Below, one piece after another: positions 1-6,443 of a stretch of DNA of 15,024 nt (its first letter is position 1; each line of letters opens with the position of its first letter). Below the pieces are notes generated by a model. The model worked only from the letters and a program-made list of their open reading frames with translations, did no database searches and was not told the DNA's origin. A program made the translations under genes and the position numbers. The stretch comes from an uncultured Solirubrobacteraceae bacterium (GTDB lineage: Bacteria > Actinomycetota > Thermoleophilia > Solirubrobacterales > Solirubrobacteraceae): NCBI GenBank assembly GCA_902806215.1, contig CADCVT010000239.1, positions 1 to 15,024 of the forward strand, in the 5' to 3' direction.

Positions 1-1061
1 AGGACTTCGCGCTCAACCAGCCGCTCGCGTCGTTCGCGCTGAAGGCGTTCGAGCTCATCGACCCCGAGTCCGAGGACCCGACGCTCGACGTCGTCTCGAT
101 CGTCGAGGCGATCCTCGACGACCCGTTCCCGGTGCTCCGCGCCCAGGCGCACAAGGCCAAGGGCGACGCGGTCGCGGAGATGAAGGCCGAGGGCATCGAG
201 TACGACGAGCGGATGGAGCTGCTCGAGGAGGTCACGTACCCGATGCCGCTGGGTGAGTCGCTGCTCGACGCGCTGCGCGAGTACCGCGAGACCCACCCAT
301 GGGTCCGCGAGACCGACCTGTCCCCCAAGTCGGTCGTCCGCGACATGTACGAGCAGGGCATGACGTTCACCGAGTACGTCGCGCACTACGGGCTCGCGCG
401 CTCGGAGGGCCTGGTCCTGCGCTACCTGAGCGACGCCTACCGGGCGCTGCGCCAGACCGTGCCCGACCAGGTCAAGACCGACGAGCTCGACGAGATCGTC
501 GAGTGGCTCGGCGAGACCATCCGCCAGACCGACTCGAGCCTGCTCGACGAGTGGGAGGCGCTGACCGACCCGGAGTCCGTCGAGCGCGCGACCGCCGCCG
601 CCGCGGCCGGCGAGCCCGCTCCGCCGCCACGCCCGATCACCGGCAACGAACGCGCGTTCACGCGGATGGTGCGTAACGCGATGTTCCAGAAGGTGCAGCT
701 CGCCGCGCGCGACCGCTTCGAGGACCTCGCGGCAATCGAGGCAGCCGCCGCCGCGCTGACCGACCCGCCCGGCCGCCCGTCGATGACGAAGGCCGACTGG
801 GAGGCCGCGCTCGGCACGTACTGGGACGAGCACGAGACGATCGGCACCGGCCAGGAGGCGCGGTCGCCGGAGCTCCTCATGATCGACAAGGGCGGCGCGC
901 GCGACACGCCGCGCACGTGGACCGTCCGTCAGATCATCGACGACCCCGAGGGAGACCACGACTTCGCGATCGTCGCGACCGTCGACCTCGACGGGTCGGA
1001 CGCCGCCGGCGAGCCGGTCATCCAGACCGTCTCCTTCGCCGCAGCCGGCATCGCGTCCTAG
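1..1061 (+). CDS. DEAD/DEAH-box RNA helicase, C-terminal part (DUF3516 region), 5'-truncated by window edge
   Basis: The frame is open from the first bases (codons from position 3) to a TAG at 1059-1061, so the gene begins upstream; about 352 codons are visible. The early stretch FALNQPLASFALKAFELIDP followed by a LDVVSIVEAILDDP segment is what I know from the accessory C-terminal domain (DUF3516) of actinobacterial Ski2-like superfamily II helicases. The ATP-binding and DEAD motifs would lie in the missing N-terminal part. The rest is charged and helical, with an Ala/Pro-rich linker near codons 197-210, and ends in a beta-rich segment. Expected role: cytoplasmic, ATP-driven RNA unwinding. 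It converges on the DAHP synthase gene with only 4 nt between the two stop codons. The GTG at 132 is internal and not the real start. Confidence 0.85.
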   Translation, partial: DFALNQPLASFALKAFELIDPESEDPTLDVVSIVEAILDDPFPVLRAQAHKAKGDAVAEMKAEGIEYDERMELLEEVTYPMPLGESLLDALREYRETHPWVRETDLSPKSVVRDMYEQGMTFTEYVAHYGLARSEGLVLRYLSDAYRALRQTVPDQVKTDELDEIVEWLGETIRQTDSSLLDEWEALTDPESVERATAAAAAGEPAPPPRPITGNERAFTRMVRNAMFQKVQLAARDRFEDLAAIEAAAAALTDPPGRPSMTKADWEAALGTYWDEHETIGTGQEARSPELLMIDKGGARDTPRTWTVRQIIDDPEGDHDFAIVATVDLDGSDAAGEPVIQTVSFAAAGIAS

Positions 1062-1065
1062 TCGC

Positions 1066-2442
1066 TCAGCGGCGGAGCATCTCCACGACGAGGAACGCGA
1101 GCTCGAGCGACTGCTGCGTGTTCAGGCGCGGGTCGCAGACGGTGTCGTAGCGCGAGCCGAGGTCCTCGTTCGAGATCATCTGCGCACCGCCGAGGCACTC
1201 GGTGACGTTCTCGCCGGTGTGCTCGACGTGGATGCCGCCCGGGTGGGTGCCGAGCCGCTGGTGGACCTCGAAGAACCCCTCGACCTCGTCCATGATCGGG
1301 TCGAAGTGCCGCGTCTTGTGGCCGCTCGGCGACTCCTCGGTGTTGCCGTGCATCGGATCGCACTGCCAGACGACCCGGTGCTCGGTGCGCTGCACCGCCT
1401 CGACGATCGGCGGCAGGTGGTCGCGCACCTTGTCGTTCCCCATCCGCGAGACGAGCGTGACCCGGCCATCGATGCGCTCGGGATCGAGTCGCTCGACGAG
1501 CGCCACCGCCTCCTCGGGCGTGGTCGACGGGCCGATCTTGACGCCGATCGGATTGGCGAGCAGCGCGGCGAGCGCGACGTGGGCGCCGTCGAGCTGCCGG
1601 GTGCGGTCGCCGATCCACAGCTGGTGGGCCGACAGCAGGTACAGCTTGCCCTCGTCCAGGCGCAGCAGCGAGCGCTCGTAGTCGAGCACGAGCATCTCGT
1701 GGCTGGCGAACAGCTCGACCGTGCGCAGCGAGCTGTCGTCGACGCCGCAGGCCGACATGAACTGCAGGCTGCGGTCGATCTCCCCCGCGACGCGCTCGTA
1801 CCGGGCGCCGGCGTTGGAGCTGCGCACGAAGTCCATGTTCCACTCGTGCAGGCGGTGCAGGTCGGCGAGGCCGGCGCTCGTGATCGCGCGGGCGAGGTTC
1901 ATCGCCGCCGCCGCGTTGGCGTACGCGCGGATGAGGCGGCCGGGATCCGGGCGCCGCGCCTCCGCCGTCGCTGCCACCGCGTTGACCATGTCGCCGCGGT
2001 AGGACGGCAGTCCCGTGGCGTCCGTGTTCGAGCTGCGCGGCTTGGCGTACTGACCGGCGATCCGGCCGACCTTGACGACGGGGATCGCCGTCCCGTAGGT
2101 CAGGACGATCGCCATCTGCAGCAGCGTGCGGATCGTCCCGCGAAGGTGCTCCTCGGTGTTGTCGAGGAAGGTCTCGGCGCAGTCGCCGCCCTGGAGCAGG
2201 AACGCCTCGCCGCGCGCGACCTGCCCCATCAGGGCCTGGAGCCGGTCGACCTCGGTGGGAACGGTGACCGGCGGGACGCTCTCGAGCAGCGCCCGTGCCC
2301 GCGCCACGTACTCGGGATCCGGCCACGGCGGCTGCTGTGCGGCCGGGCGCCCCAGGGCCTCCTTGAGTGCCGCGGCGAGCGCAGGAGGGAGCGGAGGAAG
2401 CTCGGGCAGCTCGGCCACGGGCAGGTCGACGGTCCAGTTCAC
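1066..2442 (-). CDS. aroG: 3-deoxy-7-phosphoheptulonate (DAHP) synthase, class II
   Basis: First enzyme of the shikimate pathway, condensing phosphoenolpyruvate and erythrose 4-phosphate in the cytoplasm. The 458-residue product follows the Mycobacterium tuberculosis AroG pattern over its whole length. The metal and active-site residues are present: Cys88 in GGDCAETF, Arg127 in VGRIAGQYAKPR, His365 in DPMHGNTEE, Glu407/Glu411 in HVEHTGEN and Asp437 in CDPRLNTQQS. An SAHQLWIGDRTRQLDGAH block also matches. I chose the GTG at 2442 because the protein then opens V-N-W-T-V-D, like the MNWTVD start of the mycobacterial enzyme. The frame stays open to an ATG at 2517, but those 25 residues look like translated leader. 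There is no Shine-Dalgarno; a TAGTTT box sits 7 nt before the GTG, so the mRNA may be leaderless. Family and function are secure; the allosteric behaviour is not visible. Confidence 0.96.
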   Translation of the reverse strand: MNWTVDLPVAELPELPPLPPALAAALKEALGRPAAQQPPWPDPEYVARARALLESVPPVTVPTEVDRLQALMGQVARGEAFLLQGGDCAETFLDNTEEHLRGTIRTLLQMAIVLTYGTAIPVVKVGRIAGQYAKPRSSNTDATGLPSYRGDMVNAVAATAEARRPDPGRLIRAYANAAAAMNLARAITSAGLADLHRLHEWNMDFVRSSNAGARYERVAGEIDRSLQFMSACGVDDSSLRTVELFASHEMLVLDYERSLLRLDEGKLYLLSAHQLWIGDRTRQLDGAHVALAALLANPIGVKIGPSTTPEEAVALVERLDPERIDGRVTLVSRMGNDKVRDHLPPIVEAVQRTEHRVVWQCDPMHGNTEESPSGHKTRHFDPIMDEVEGFFEVHQRLGTHPGGIHVEHTGENVTECLGGAQMISNEDLGSRYDTVCDPRLNTQQSLELAFLVVEMLRR

Positions 2443-2449
2443 ACCCCCA

Positions 2450-2455
2450 AAACTA
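2450..2455 (-). promoter_or_regulatory. -10-like box (TAGTTT) 7 nt before the DAHP synthase GTG
   Basis: On the minus strand TAGTTT (2455 to 2450) is followed by seven bases and then the GTG at 2442, the spacing expected if transcription starts on the G of the start codon. No convincing -35 is seen 17 nt upstream. Other genes in the window show the same arrangement. Confidence 0.45.
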
Positions 2456-2517
2456 GAACGCGCGACGCCTGGGGCGCGGTCGGGCCCGACCAGCTGGCCG
2501 AGAGGTCGCATCCTCAC

Positions 2518-2690
2518 GAGTCGTCGAGGGCGTGCGCGGAGTCCGCTCCGCTGGTCGTCGACGACCCCGAGCGTGCCTGTTCCATCGTCGCGCCTTGTGG
2601 CGCAGCCGGCGCTGACGCTCCCCGTGCGGAGCGGAGCCGCGTGCGTCGCGCGGGCGTCCTGCTTCTCCTCAAAGCGGAAGCAGTCGCAGC
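2518..2690. repeat. Non-coding gap dense in inverted repeats
   Basis: No frame here looks like protein. Visible structures are a 6-bp hairpin at 2536-2551 (GCGGAG/CTCCGC, loop TCCG); a perfect 14-bp palindrome at 2553-2566 (GGTCGTCGACGACC); a 9-bp inverted pair CCGCTCCGC at 2543-2551 with GCGGAGCGG at 2626-2634; and a 7-bp hairpin at 2659-2683. It lies between the 124-residue gene and the DAHP synthase gene. It could be a degraded palindromic repeat element or hold an operator; nothing identifies it. Confidence 0.4.
2659..2683 (-). terminator. Possible terminator hairpin after the 124-residue gene
   Basis: CTGCTTC (2659-2665) pairs perfectly with GAAGCAG (2677-2683) across an 11-nt loop. It begins 8 nt past the TGA of the upstream minus-strand gene. 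There is no U-tract, so its strength as a terminator is doubtful. Confidence 0.3.
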
Positions 2691-3065
2691 TCAGGTTCTG
2701 CGTTTCGCTGGATCCGCGAATGCGTGGAACGATCCGGCGGGTGAGAGGCGTAGAAGCGTCACCAGTTCAGGAATTGTGAAGATGCCATCGCTATCTGGAT
2801 TGGCGAGCGCGGGGACCTCGACGTAGAAGCGTTTGAGGAGGTCCGCGACGGGGTCGAGCTTTCCACCTCGGTAGCTGATCGTGTCGATCCGAAAAGCGCC
2901 GAGTATGCCGTTGGCGTGAGCGAAAATGCTCGAGTCCATGATGAGGTCGTTGGGCGGGGTGTTGACGTCGATGTAGAGGCCGTCGACCTCGGAGACCGCA
3001 GCTTGCAGATCGGCCTCGGAAGGCGACCGATGCTGCGCCGTGAATACGAAAATGTCGTCCGACAT
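2691..3065 (-). CDS. Hypothetical protein, 124 residues
   Basis: I do not recognise a family. The product, opening MSDDIFVFTAQHRSPSEADL, has a balanced soluble composition with alternating strand-like and helix-like stretches (IFVFTA, then GLYIDVNTPPNDLIMDSS, then VADLLKRFYVEVPAL). It has no signal peptide or membrane segment and looks like a real protein, unlike the Arg/Ala/Pro-rich translations of the other frames. The gene is clearly richer in A+T than its neighbours, as is the rest of the 2691-4140 patch, which suggests later acquisition. The ATG at 3065 has no clear ribosome site; a weak CATGAT box lies 8 nt upstream. It is downstream of a broken gene and a 175-residue gene on the same strand, so it may once have been part of their operon. 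An immunity or accessory role is possible but unsupported. Confidence 0.65.
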   Translation of the reverse strand: MSDDIFVFTAQHRSPSEADLQAAVSEVDGLYIDVNTPPNDLIMDSSIFAHANGILGAFRIDTISYRGGKLDPVADLLKRFYVEVPALANPDSDGIFTIPELVTLLRLSPAGSFHAFADPAKRRT

Positions 3066-3230
3066 GCGGCGAGATCATGGCCGCGTCGGGTACGTCCCCG
3101 GCGCACCCGGACCTGCTTCTGCCTCGAAGAACTGGCGATACGGTCTCGTAGCTGGCCGTCCCAGCCGGTAAGGGGCGGGGCCCCCTGGAGGTCTGGCGCG
3201 GGGCCCGCCCGCCAGCAGCACGCTGCGCGA
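3066..3230. other. Intergenic stretch without a gene
   Basis: This spans the end of the broken gene and the start of the 124-residue gene. It holds G/C runs (GGGCGGGCCCCGCG and GGGGCCCCGCCCC on the minus strand) but no convincing reading frame. I see no clear promoter beyond the weak CATGAT at 3074-3079. Confidence 0.4.
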
Positions 3231-3475
3231 TCACGGGGACGCGCGACGCTGCCTGACCTCGGCAATGAACCGAGGAAGTTGGTTCCTGGCTGCTGCGATG
3301 AAGTCCAGACCGGCGACAGGAGCAGGCCGGAGTCGTGCTGGATGTACATGTCGGGCTGGTCGTGTCGTTGCTCAGCCGAGATGAAGTCGGGACCGCCGAT
3401 TCCTGGTCCCGCGAAGACAGTCCACGGGACAGGAGCGACGCACCTCAGCCAGAGCTACGTCTGCCGCCGAGCCAT
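3231..3475 (-). pseudogene. Broken small gene (in-frame TAG plus frameshift), about 81 codons
   Basis: An ATG at 3475 overlaps the TGA of the 175-residue gene (TGATG), a normal coupled start. The frame then hits TAG at 3455-3457 (codon 7). After it the same frame gives protein-like sequence (APVPWTVFAGPGIGGPDFIS, then DMYIQHDSG). Near 3325-3332 coding quality switches to the frame reached by a 1-nt slip, which continues PAPVAGLDFIAAARNQLPRF and IAEVRQRRASP to a TGA at 3231-3233. The pattern of a TPGPW-like box, then HDSG, then DFIAAAR..LP.LIAEVR matches a common small actinobacterial protein of unknown function, as far as I recall. Two lesions in so short a gene argue for decay, though sequencing error is possible. 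Confidence 0.6.
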
Positions 3476-4002
3476 CACGACGTCTTTCGATTCCGCTCGT
3501 CGATGTCAGCAGCCACTCGTGCTCCCCAGCCGACCGCTCCGCCTGTGACTCGCTCGACGGCCGACCGGGGATCGGCCATCACCTCGTTGCGCTCACCGTC
3601 GACACACGTCCACCCTGTTTCGAGACAGATCAGCTCGACGAGTGTCGTCAGCCGCTCGACCGTCTCAGGGGTACCGAGTACGGGCCAGGTTGCAACCTCC
3701 ATGTCGACCCACTCGTCCGCGAGGGCGATCGTCACCCCCGGCGAGTAGAGCTCGAGAGTGCGGGCGGCGTGCGCGACCTCTCCTTCCGTCAGTTCGGGCA
3801 GCGCGGTCGCAATGGCGTGAGCGTCCTTCGGGAAACGACGCAAAGCCGGATCGCGCGCGATGAGCAGGTCCGCGAGCCGTTGCTTACGGCGTTCTCGCTC
3901 GGGATCGGCCGCTCGGCTTTGGGCTTCATGTACGAGCTGCCGCGCGCGCGTGGTCGGATCTTCGCCTTCCAGGAGCGGCATCACCCACAGTTCGTATCCC
4001 AT
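3475..4002 (-). CDS. Hypothetical protein, 175 residues
   Basis: Soluble protein of unknown function, opening MGYELWVMPLLEGEDPTTRA. A basic, helical segment (about residues 20-50, many Arg and Glu) is followed by a strand-rich half with VTIALADEWVDMEVATWPV and a helix ending LICLETGWTCVDGE. The order of short strands, then a helix, then 'ETGWT.VDG' resembles small actinobacterial proteins sometimes found near toxin loci, but I cannot assign a family. There is no signal peptide or membrane segment. Base composition is lower in G+C than the flanking core genes. The ATG at 4002 has no Shine-Dalgarno but has TAGCTT 8 nt upstream. Its stop overlaps the start of the broken downstream gene (TGATG), so the two formed an operon. 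Confidence 0.7.
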   Translation of the reverse strand: MGYELWVMPLLEGEDPTTRARQLVHEAQSRAADPERERRKQRLADLLIARDPALRRFPKDAHAIATALPELTEGEVAHAARTLELYSPGVTIALADEWVDMEVATWPVLGTPETVERLTTLVELICLETGWTCVDGERNEVMADPRSAVERVTGGAVGWGARVAADIDERNRKTS

Positions 4003-4010
4003 GCACGCGG

Positions 4011-4016
4011 AAGCTA
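4011..4016 (-). promoter_or_regulatory. -10-like box (TAGCTT) 8 nt before the 175-residue gene
   Basis: TAGCTT on the minus strand (4016 to 4011) is followed by 8 nt and the ATG at 4002. No -35 match is seen. It is consistent with a leaderless or near-leaderless start. Confidence 0.42.
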
Positions 4017-4149
4017 CCCGGCTATGTCGCGCCTGCTCGCGTGTTGTGCTTTCGCGTGGGACCAGGGACGGGACGTTCGAGCTGCGGCTTGCGCCTCGCG
4101 GCCGACGTGAGAGCGCGTGCCGTGTCAGCAGCGTGTTCTGACCGCACGC

Positions 4150-4596
4150 CTAGAGGTCGACGACCTCGAGCGACGCGTCGCGCTCGCGCAGCGCCTCGAC
4201 GAGGACCCTGCGGTGGCACACCGCGGGGTCCTCCTCCAGGAACAGCAGCGCGGTCTTCGGCGTGTCCGGACGGGCCAGCTCGGCGGCGAGCTCGTCGAGC
4301 ACCGGCGCCGCAGTCGACTCGATGTGCTCGCGGAACCCGGCCGCGGCCTGGGCGACCTTGTTGGTGCGGTAGAGGTGGCGCAGCTCGGGCGGCGTGCCGA
4401 GGTCGCGCCGGTGCTCGTACGCGATCCCGTGGCGCGCGAGCTGCTCGCCGAGCTTGGTCTTCGACATGCCGGGCTTGCGCGACTGCGCGCGGAAGCGCAC
4501 GTCGATGACCCGCTCGACCCCGGCCGCCTCGAGCTCGGCCGACAGCGACTCGGGCCGCAGCTTCTCGTAGCCGATGGTCCAGATCGCCGGGCTCAA
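4150..4596 (-). CDS. DUF488 family protein
   Basis: The 148-residue product carries the DUF488 signatures: the opening IWTIGYEKLRPESL, a VIDVR strand with Arg residues after it (about residues 30-40), an HRRDLGTPPELR segment near the middle, and the C-terminal LFLEEDPAVCHRRVLVEAL, where the Cys-His-Arg cluster is the conserved core. DUF488 proteins are small cytoplasmic proteins of uncertain biochemical role. The TTG at 4596 is the likely start: it overlaps the TGA of the upstream aminotransferase gene (TTGA), and GAGGCG lies 5 nt before it. Translation is therefore probably coupled to the aminotransferase. The frame runs open much further upstream, but that is the out-of-frame shadow of the aminotransferase gene. 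The stop is TAG. Confidence 0.88.
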   Translation of the reverse strand: MSPAIWTIGYEKLRPESLSAELEAAGVERVIDVRFRAQSRKPGMSKTKLGEQLARHGIAYEHRRDLGTPPELRHLYRTNKVAQAAAGFREHIESTAAPVLDELAAELARPDTPKTALLFLEEDPAVCHRRVLVEALRERDASLEVVDL

Positions 4597-5849
4597 GCGG
4601 GCGCCTCGTCGCGCGGCGGCTCGGCGGCGCGACCCGGCTCGAGCGCGGCGACCTGCTCGACCGCCGCGACGAGCCGGTCCACCTCGGCCATCGTGTTGTA
4701 GTGCAGGAACCCTGCGCGGACGGCTCCTCCGTGCTCCTCCAGGCCGAGCGACTCCATGAGCGCGAGCGCGTAGTAGTTGCCCGACCACACGTAGACGCCC
4801 TCGGCGGCAAGTGCCTCGGCGACGGCGTCCGGTGTCGAGCCCGCGACGGTGAAGCAGAACGTCGGGGTGCGATCGGCGACCCGCTCGGGCTCGGGGATCC
4901 CGTACAGCGTCACGCCGTCGATGGCCGGCAGCCGGTCGAGGACGGCCCGCGTGAGCGTCTCCTCGTGCGCGCGAATCCGCTCGTACGCCGCATCGAGGTC
5001 GCCGTCGCCGAGGCCGCGCAGGTCCTCGATCGCCGCGACGGTCCCGGCCATCGCCTCGAACGACGGCGTGCCGGTCTCGAAGCGGTGCGCCGGCGGGTAC
5101 TCGCTGGCCGGGCGGACCCGGTCGGCCGACCACGTCTCGGCGAGGTCGCGGCGGATCGCGGCGATGCCGAGGTGCGGGCCGAAGAACTTGTACGGCGAGC
5201 ACAGCAGGACGTCGACGCCGAGCGCCGCGCGGTCGGGCCGCCGGTGGGGTGCGTAGTGCACGGCGTCGGCCCAGGCCAGCGCGCCGGCGTCGTGGGCCAG
5301 CCCGGCGATCCGGCGGGCGTCGGTGATCGAGCCGACCGCGTTCGAGGCCAGGGTGAACGCGACGACGCGGGTGCGGTCGTTGAGCAGCCCGGCGAGCGCG
5401 TCGACGTCGAGCGTGGCGCCGGCCGCGCGCAGCGGCGCGTGCTTCACCACGAGGCCGTGGTCCTCGGCGACCCGCAGCCACGGTGCGACGTTCGCGTCGT
5501 GGTCGAGGTCGGTGACGACGATCTCGTCGCCGGGCTCCGACGCGCGGGCCACCGCGTGGGCGAGCTGGAAGTTCAGCGTCGTCATGTTCGCGCCGAACGC
5601 GATCTCCTCGGGAGCGCTCCCGGTCAGCTCCGCGCAGGAGCGACGCGCCTCTTCGATGAGGGCGATCGTGTCGCGTGAGGTGGCGAACACGCCGCCGTCG
5701 TTGGCGGTGCCGTTGCGCAGGTGGCCGGCGATCGCCTCGATGACGACCTCCGGGGCCTGCGAGCCACCGGGACCGTCGAGGAACGCGGCGTCGCGGGCGA
5801 GCGCCGGGAAGAGCGGGCGGAGGGCGTCGGGATCGAGCGGCTGGGCCAT
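4593..5849 (-). CDS. Class V aminotransferase, cysteine-desulfurase-like (VC1184-type)
   Basis: PLP-dependent fold-type I enzyme of 418 residues. The opening FLDGPGGSQAP and the GGVFATSRDT and FGANMTTLNF segments are typical of the VC1184-like branch of class V aminotransferases. Lys221 in SPYKFFGPHLG is the Schiff-base lysine; His118 (DLDHDAN) and Asp195/His198 (ADAVHYAPH) are the expected cofactor-site residues; RFETGTPSFE matches the family's phosphate-binding area. At the place where SufS enzymes have their catalytic cysteine loop (RxGHHCA) this protein has VWSGNYYAL, with no Cys. True cysteine desulfuration is therefore unlikely and the substrate is unknown. I chose the ATG at 5849 because the family sequence begins just after it and TACCGT lies 6 nt before; the open frame to 6011 runs through a terminator and another gene. 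It overlaps the DUF488 gene downstream. Confidence 0.88.
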   Translation of the reverse strand: MAQPLDPDALRPLFPALARDAAFLDGPGGSQAPEVVIEAIAGHLRNGTANDGGVFATSRDTIALIEEARRSCAELTGSAPEEIAFGANMTTLNFQLAHAVARASEPGDEIVVTDLDHDANVAPWLRVAEDHGLVVKHAPLRAAGATLDVDALAGLLNDRTRVVAFTLASNAVGSITDARRIAGLAHDAGALAWADAVHYAPHRRPDRAALGVDVLLCSPYKFFGPHLGIAAIRRDLAETWSADRVRPASEYPPAHRFETGTPSFEAMAGTVAAIEDLRGLGDGDLDAAYERIRAHEETLTRAVLDRLPAIDGVTLYGIPEPERVADRTPTFCFTVAGSTPDAVAEALAAEGVYVWSGNYYALALMESLGLEEHGGAVRAGFLHYNTMAEVDRLVAAVEQVAALEPGRAAEPPRDEAPA

Positions 5850-5855
5850 GCCCGC

Positions 5856-5861
5856 ACGGTA
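5856..5861 (-). promoter_or_regulatory. -10-like box (TACCGT) 6 nt before the aminotransferase gene
   Basis: TACCGT on the minus strand (5861 to 5856) sits between the terminator hairpin of the cold-shock unit and the ATG at 5849. This makes the aminotransferase-DUF488 pair its own, probably leaderless, transcription unit. Confidence 0.42.
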
Positions 5862-5868
5862 GAACGAC

Positions 5869-5892
5869 GAGGGGCGCCTCGCGGCGCCCCTC
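5869..5892 (-). terminator. Strong GC hairpin terminating the csp/mini-zinc-ribbon unit
   Basis: Perfect 10-bp stem GAGGGGCGCC (5869-5878) with GGCGCCCCTC (5883-5892) and a 4-nt loop TCGC. On the minus strand it lies 50 nt after the mini-gene stop and is followed by GTCGTTCT, which is only weakly T-rich. It lies just upstream of the aminotransferase promoter, so it separates the two units. Confidence 0.7.
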
Positions 5893-5941
5893 CTTCGTGT
5901 CTTGCTGTTGGTGCTCTGCCCTTCAGTGGGGCGCGCGGCTC

Positions 5942-6043
5942 CTAGTGGGAGGCGAGCGCGCCGCCGCAGTGGGGGCACGAGCTGCGGTCGGAGCACTGTG
6001 TGGCGCTCCACATCCGCAAGCAGCTTCGGCAGATCTTCCTCAT
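5942..6043 (-). CDS. Mini zinc-ribbon-like protein, 33 residues
   Basis: This very small frame encodes Met-Arg-Lys-Ile-Cys5-Arg-Ser-Cys8, then Cys17, then Cys23-Pro-His-Cys26-Gly-Gly, ending A-S-H and a TAG. Two CxxC knuckles (CRSC and CPHCGG) are the layout of a treble-clef or zinc-ribbon site, so I infer binding of one zinc ion. It has by far the best ribosome site in the window: AAAGGAG, 6 nt before the ATG at 6043. It lies 79 nt behind the cold-shock gene on the same strand and before a strong terminator, so the two are probably co-transcribed. I know no family name. It could act with the cold-shock protein on RNA or ribosomes, or be a lone structural peptide; only the metal site is visible. 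Confidence 0.72.
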   Translation of the reverse strand: MRKICRSCLRMWSATQCSDRSSCPHCGGALASH

Positions 6044-6060
6044 GAAGATCTCCTTTCTCT

Positions 6061-6084
6061 GCCGCGCCGGTTCTCCTGCGCGGC
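6061..6084 (-). promoter_or_regulatory. Hairpin between csp and the mini-zinc-ribbon gene
   Basis: GCCGCGC (6061-6067) pairs with GCGCGGC (6078-6084) over a 10-nt loop. On the minus-strand transcript it lies 18 nt before the mini-gene start and just ahead of its AAAGGAG. It could cap csp mRNA, attenuate read-through, or stabilise a processed end. No U-tract follows. Confidence 0.42.
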
Positions 6085-6122
6085 GGTGTAAGCGCCGAGT
6101 CTGCGGGTTCCTCCAGATCGTT

Positions 6123-6326
6123 CTAGAGCGTCGTGACGTTGACGGCCTTGGGGCCCTTGGCCCCGGCCTCCGTCTCGAACTCCACGCGCGCGCCTTCGGC
6201 GAGCGAACGGAATCCGTCGCTCACGATCGCGCTGTGGTGGACGAAGAGGTCCTTGCCGCCTTCGTCAGGCGTGATGAACCCGAAGCCCTTGTCGTCGTTG
6301 AACCACTTGACGGTTCCCTGAGCCAT
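6123..6326 (-). CDS. Cold-shock protein (CspA family)
   Basis: The 67-residue product is a complete cold-shock domain: GTVKWFNDDKGFGFITPDEG holds RNP1 (KGFGFI), DLFVHHSAI holds RNP2 (LFVHH), and the end is the usual EFE....KGPKAVNVT strand. It binds single-stranded RNA and DNA in the cytoplasm and acts as an RNA chaperone. The ATG at 6326 is preceded by GGAGGG about 6 nt upstream and gives the standard MAQGTVKWF opening; the in-frame ATG at 6356 would add ten residues not found in the family. The gene has its own consensus-like promoter about 120-150 nt upstream, so the mRNA has a long leader, as cold-shock mRNAs often do. The mini-zinc-ribbon gene follows. Confidence 0.96.
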   Translation of the reverse strand: MAQGTVKWFNDDKGFGFITPDEGGKDLFVHHSAIVSDGFRSLAEGARVEFETEAGAKGPKAVNVTTL

Positions 6327-6443
6327 GCTGTTCCCTCCGCGGGGAGTGTTGTGCACTGCGACTGCGGAGATTGCTAGGCAACGACCTGCGGGCGCTCGGC
6401 ACTGCTTGTGCCCGAGGCGAGTCCCCGGGCTCTGACCGGCCGA

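Noticed and set aside
1219..2826. A 535-codon plus-strand open frame opposite the DAHP synthase gene
   Set aside because: It is antisense to a clearly conserved enzyme, has low-complexity Ala/Arg/Asp/Val composition, and runs on into non-coding DNA.
3231..3475. Programmed frameshifting as an explanation for the broken gene
   Set aside because: A slip site alone would not help, because the in-frame TAG at codon 7 also blocks translation, and no slippery heptamer with a downstream structure is apparent.
2916..3748. Two overlapping plus-strand frames (2916-3548 and 3335-3748) in the accessory patch
   Set aside because: Neither gives protein-like composition, and both cut across better minus-strand genes and the broken gene.
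4597..5481. N-terminal extension of the DUF488 frame
   Set aside because: This is the out-of-frame shadow of the aminotransferase gene. DUF488 homology begins at the TTG at 4596.
6333..6356. Longer csp start at the ATG at 6356
   Set aside because: It adds ten residues absent from CspA proteins and lacks a ribosome site, whereas the ATG at 6326 has GGAGGG.
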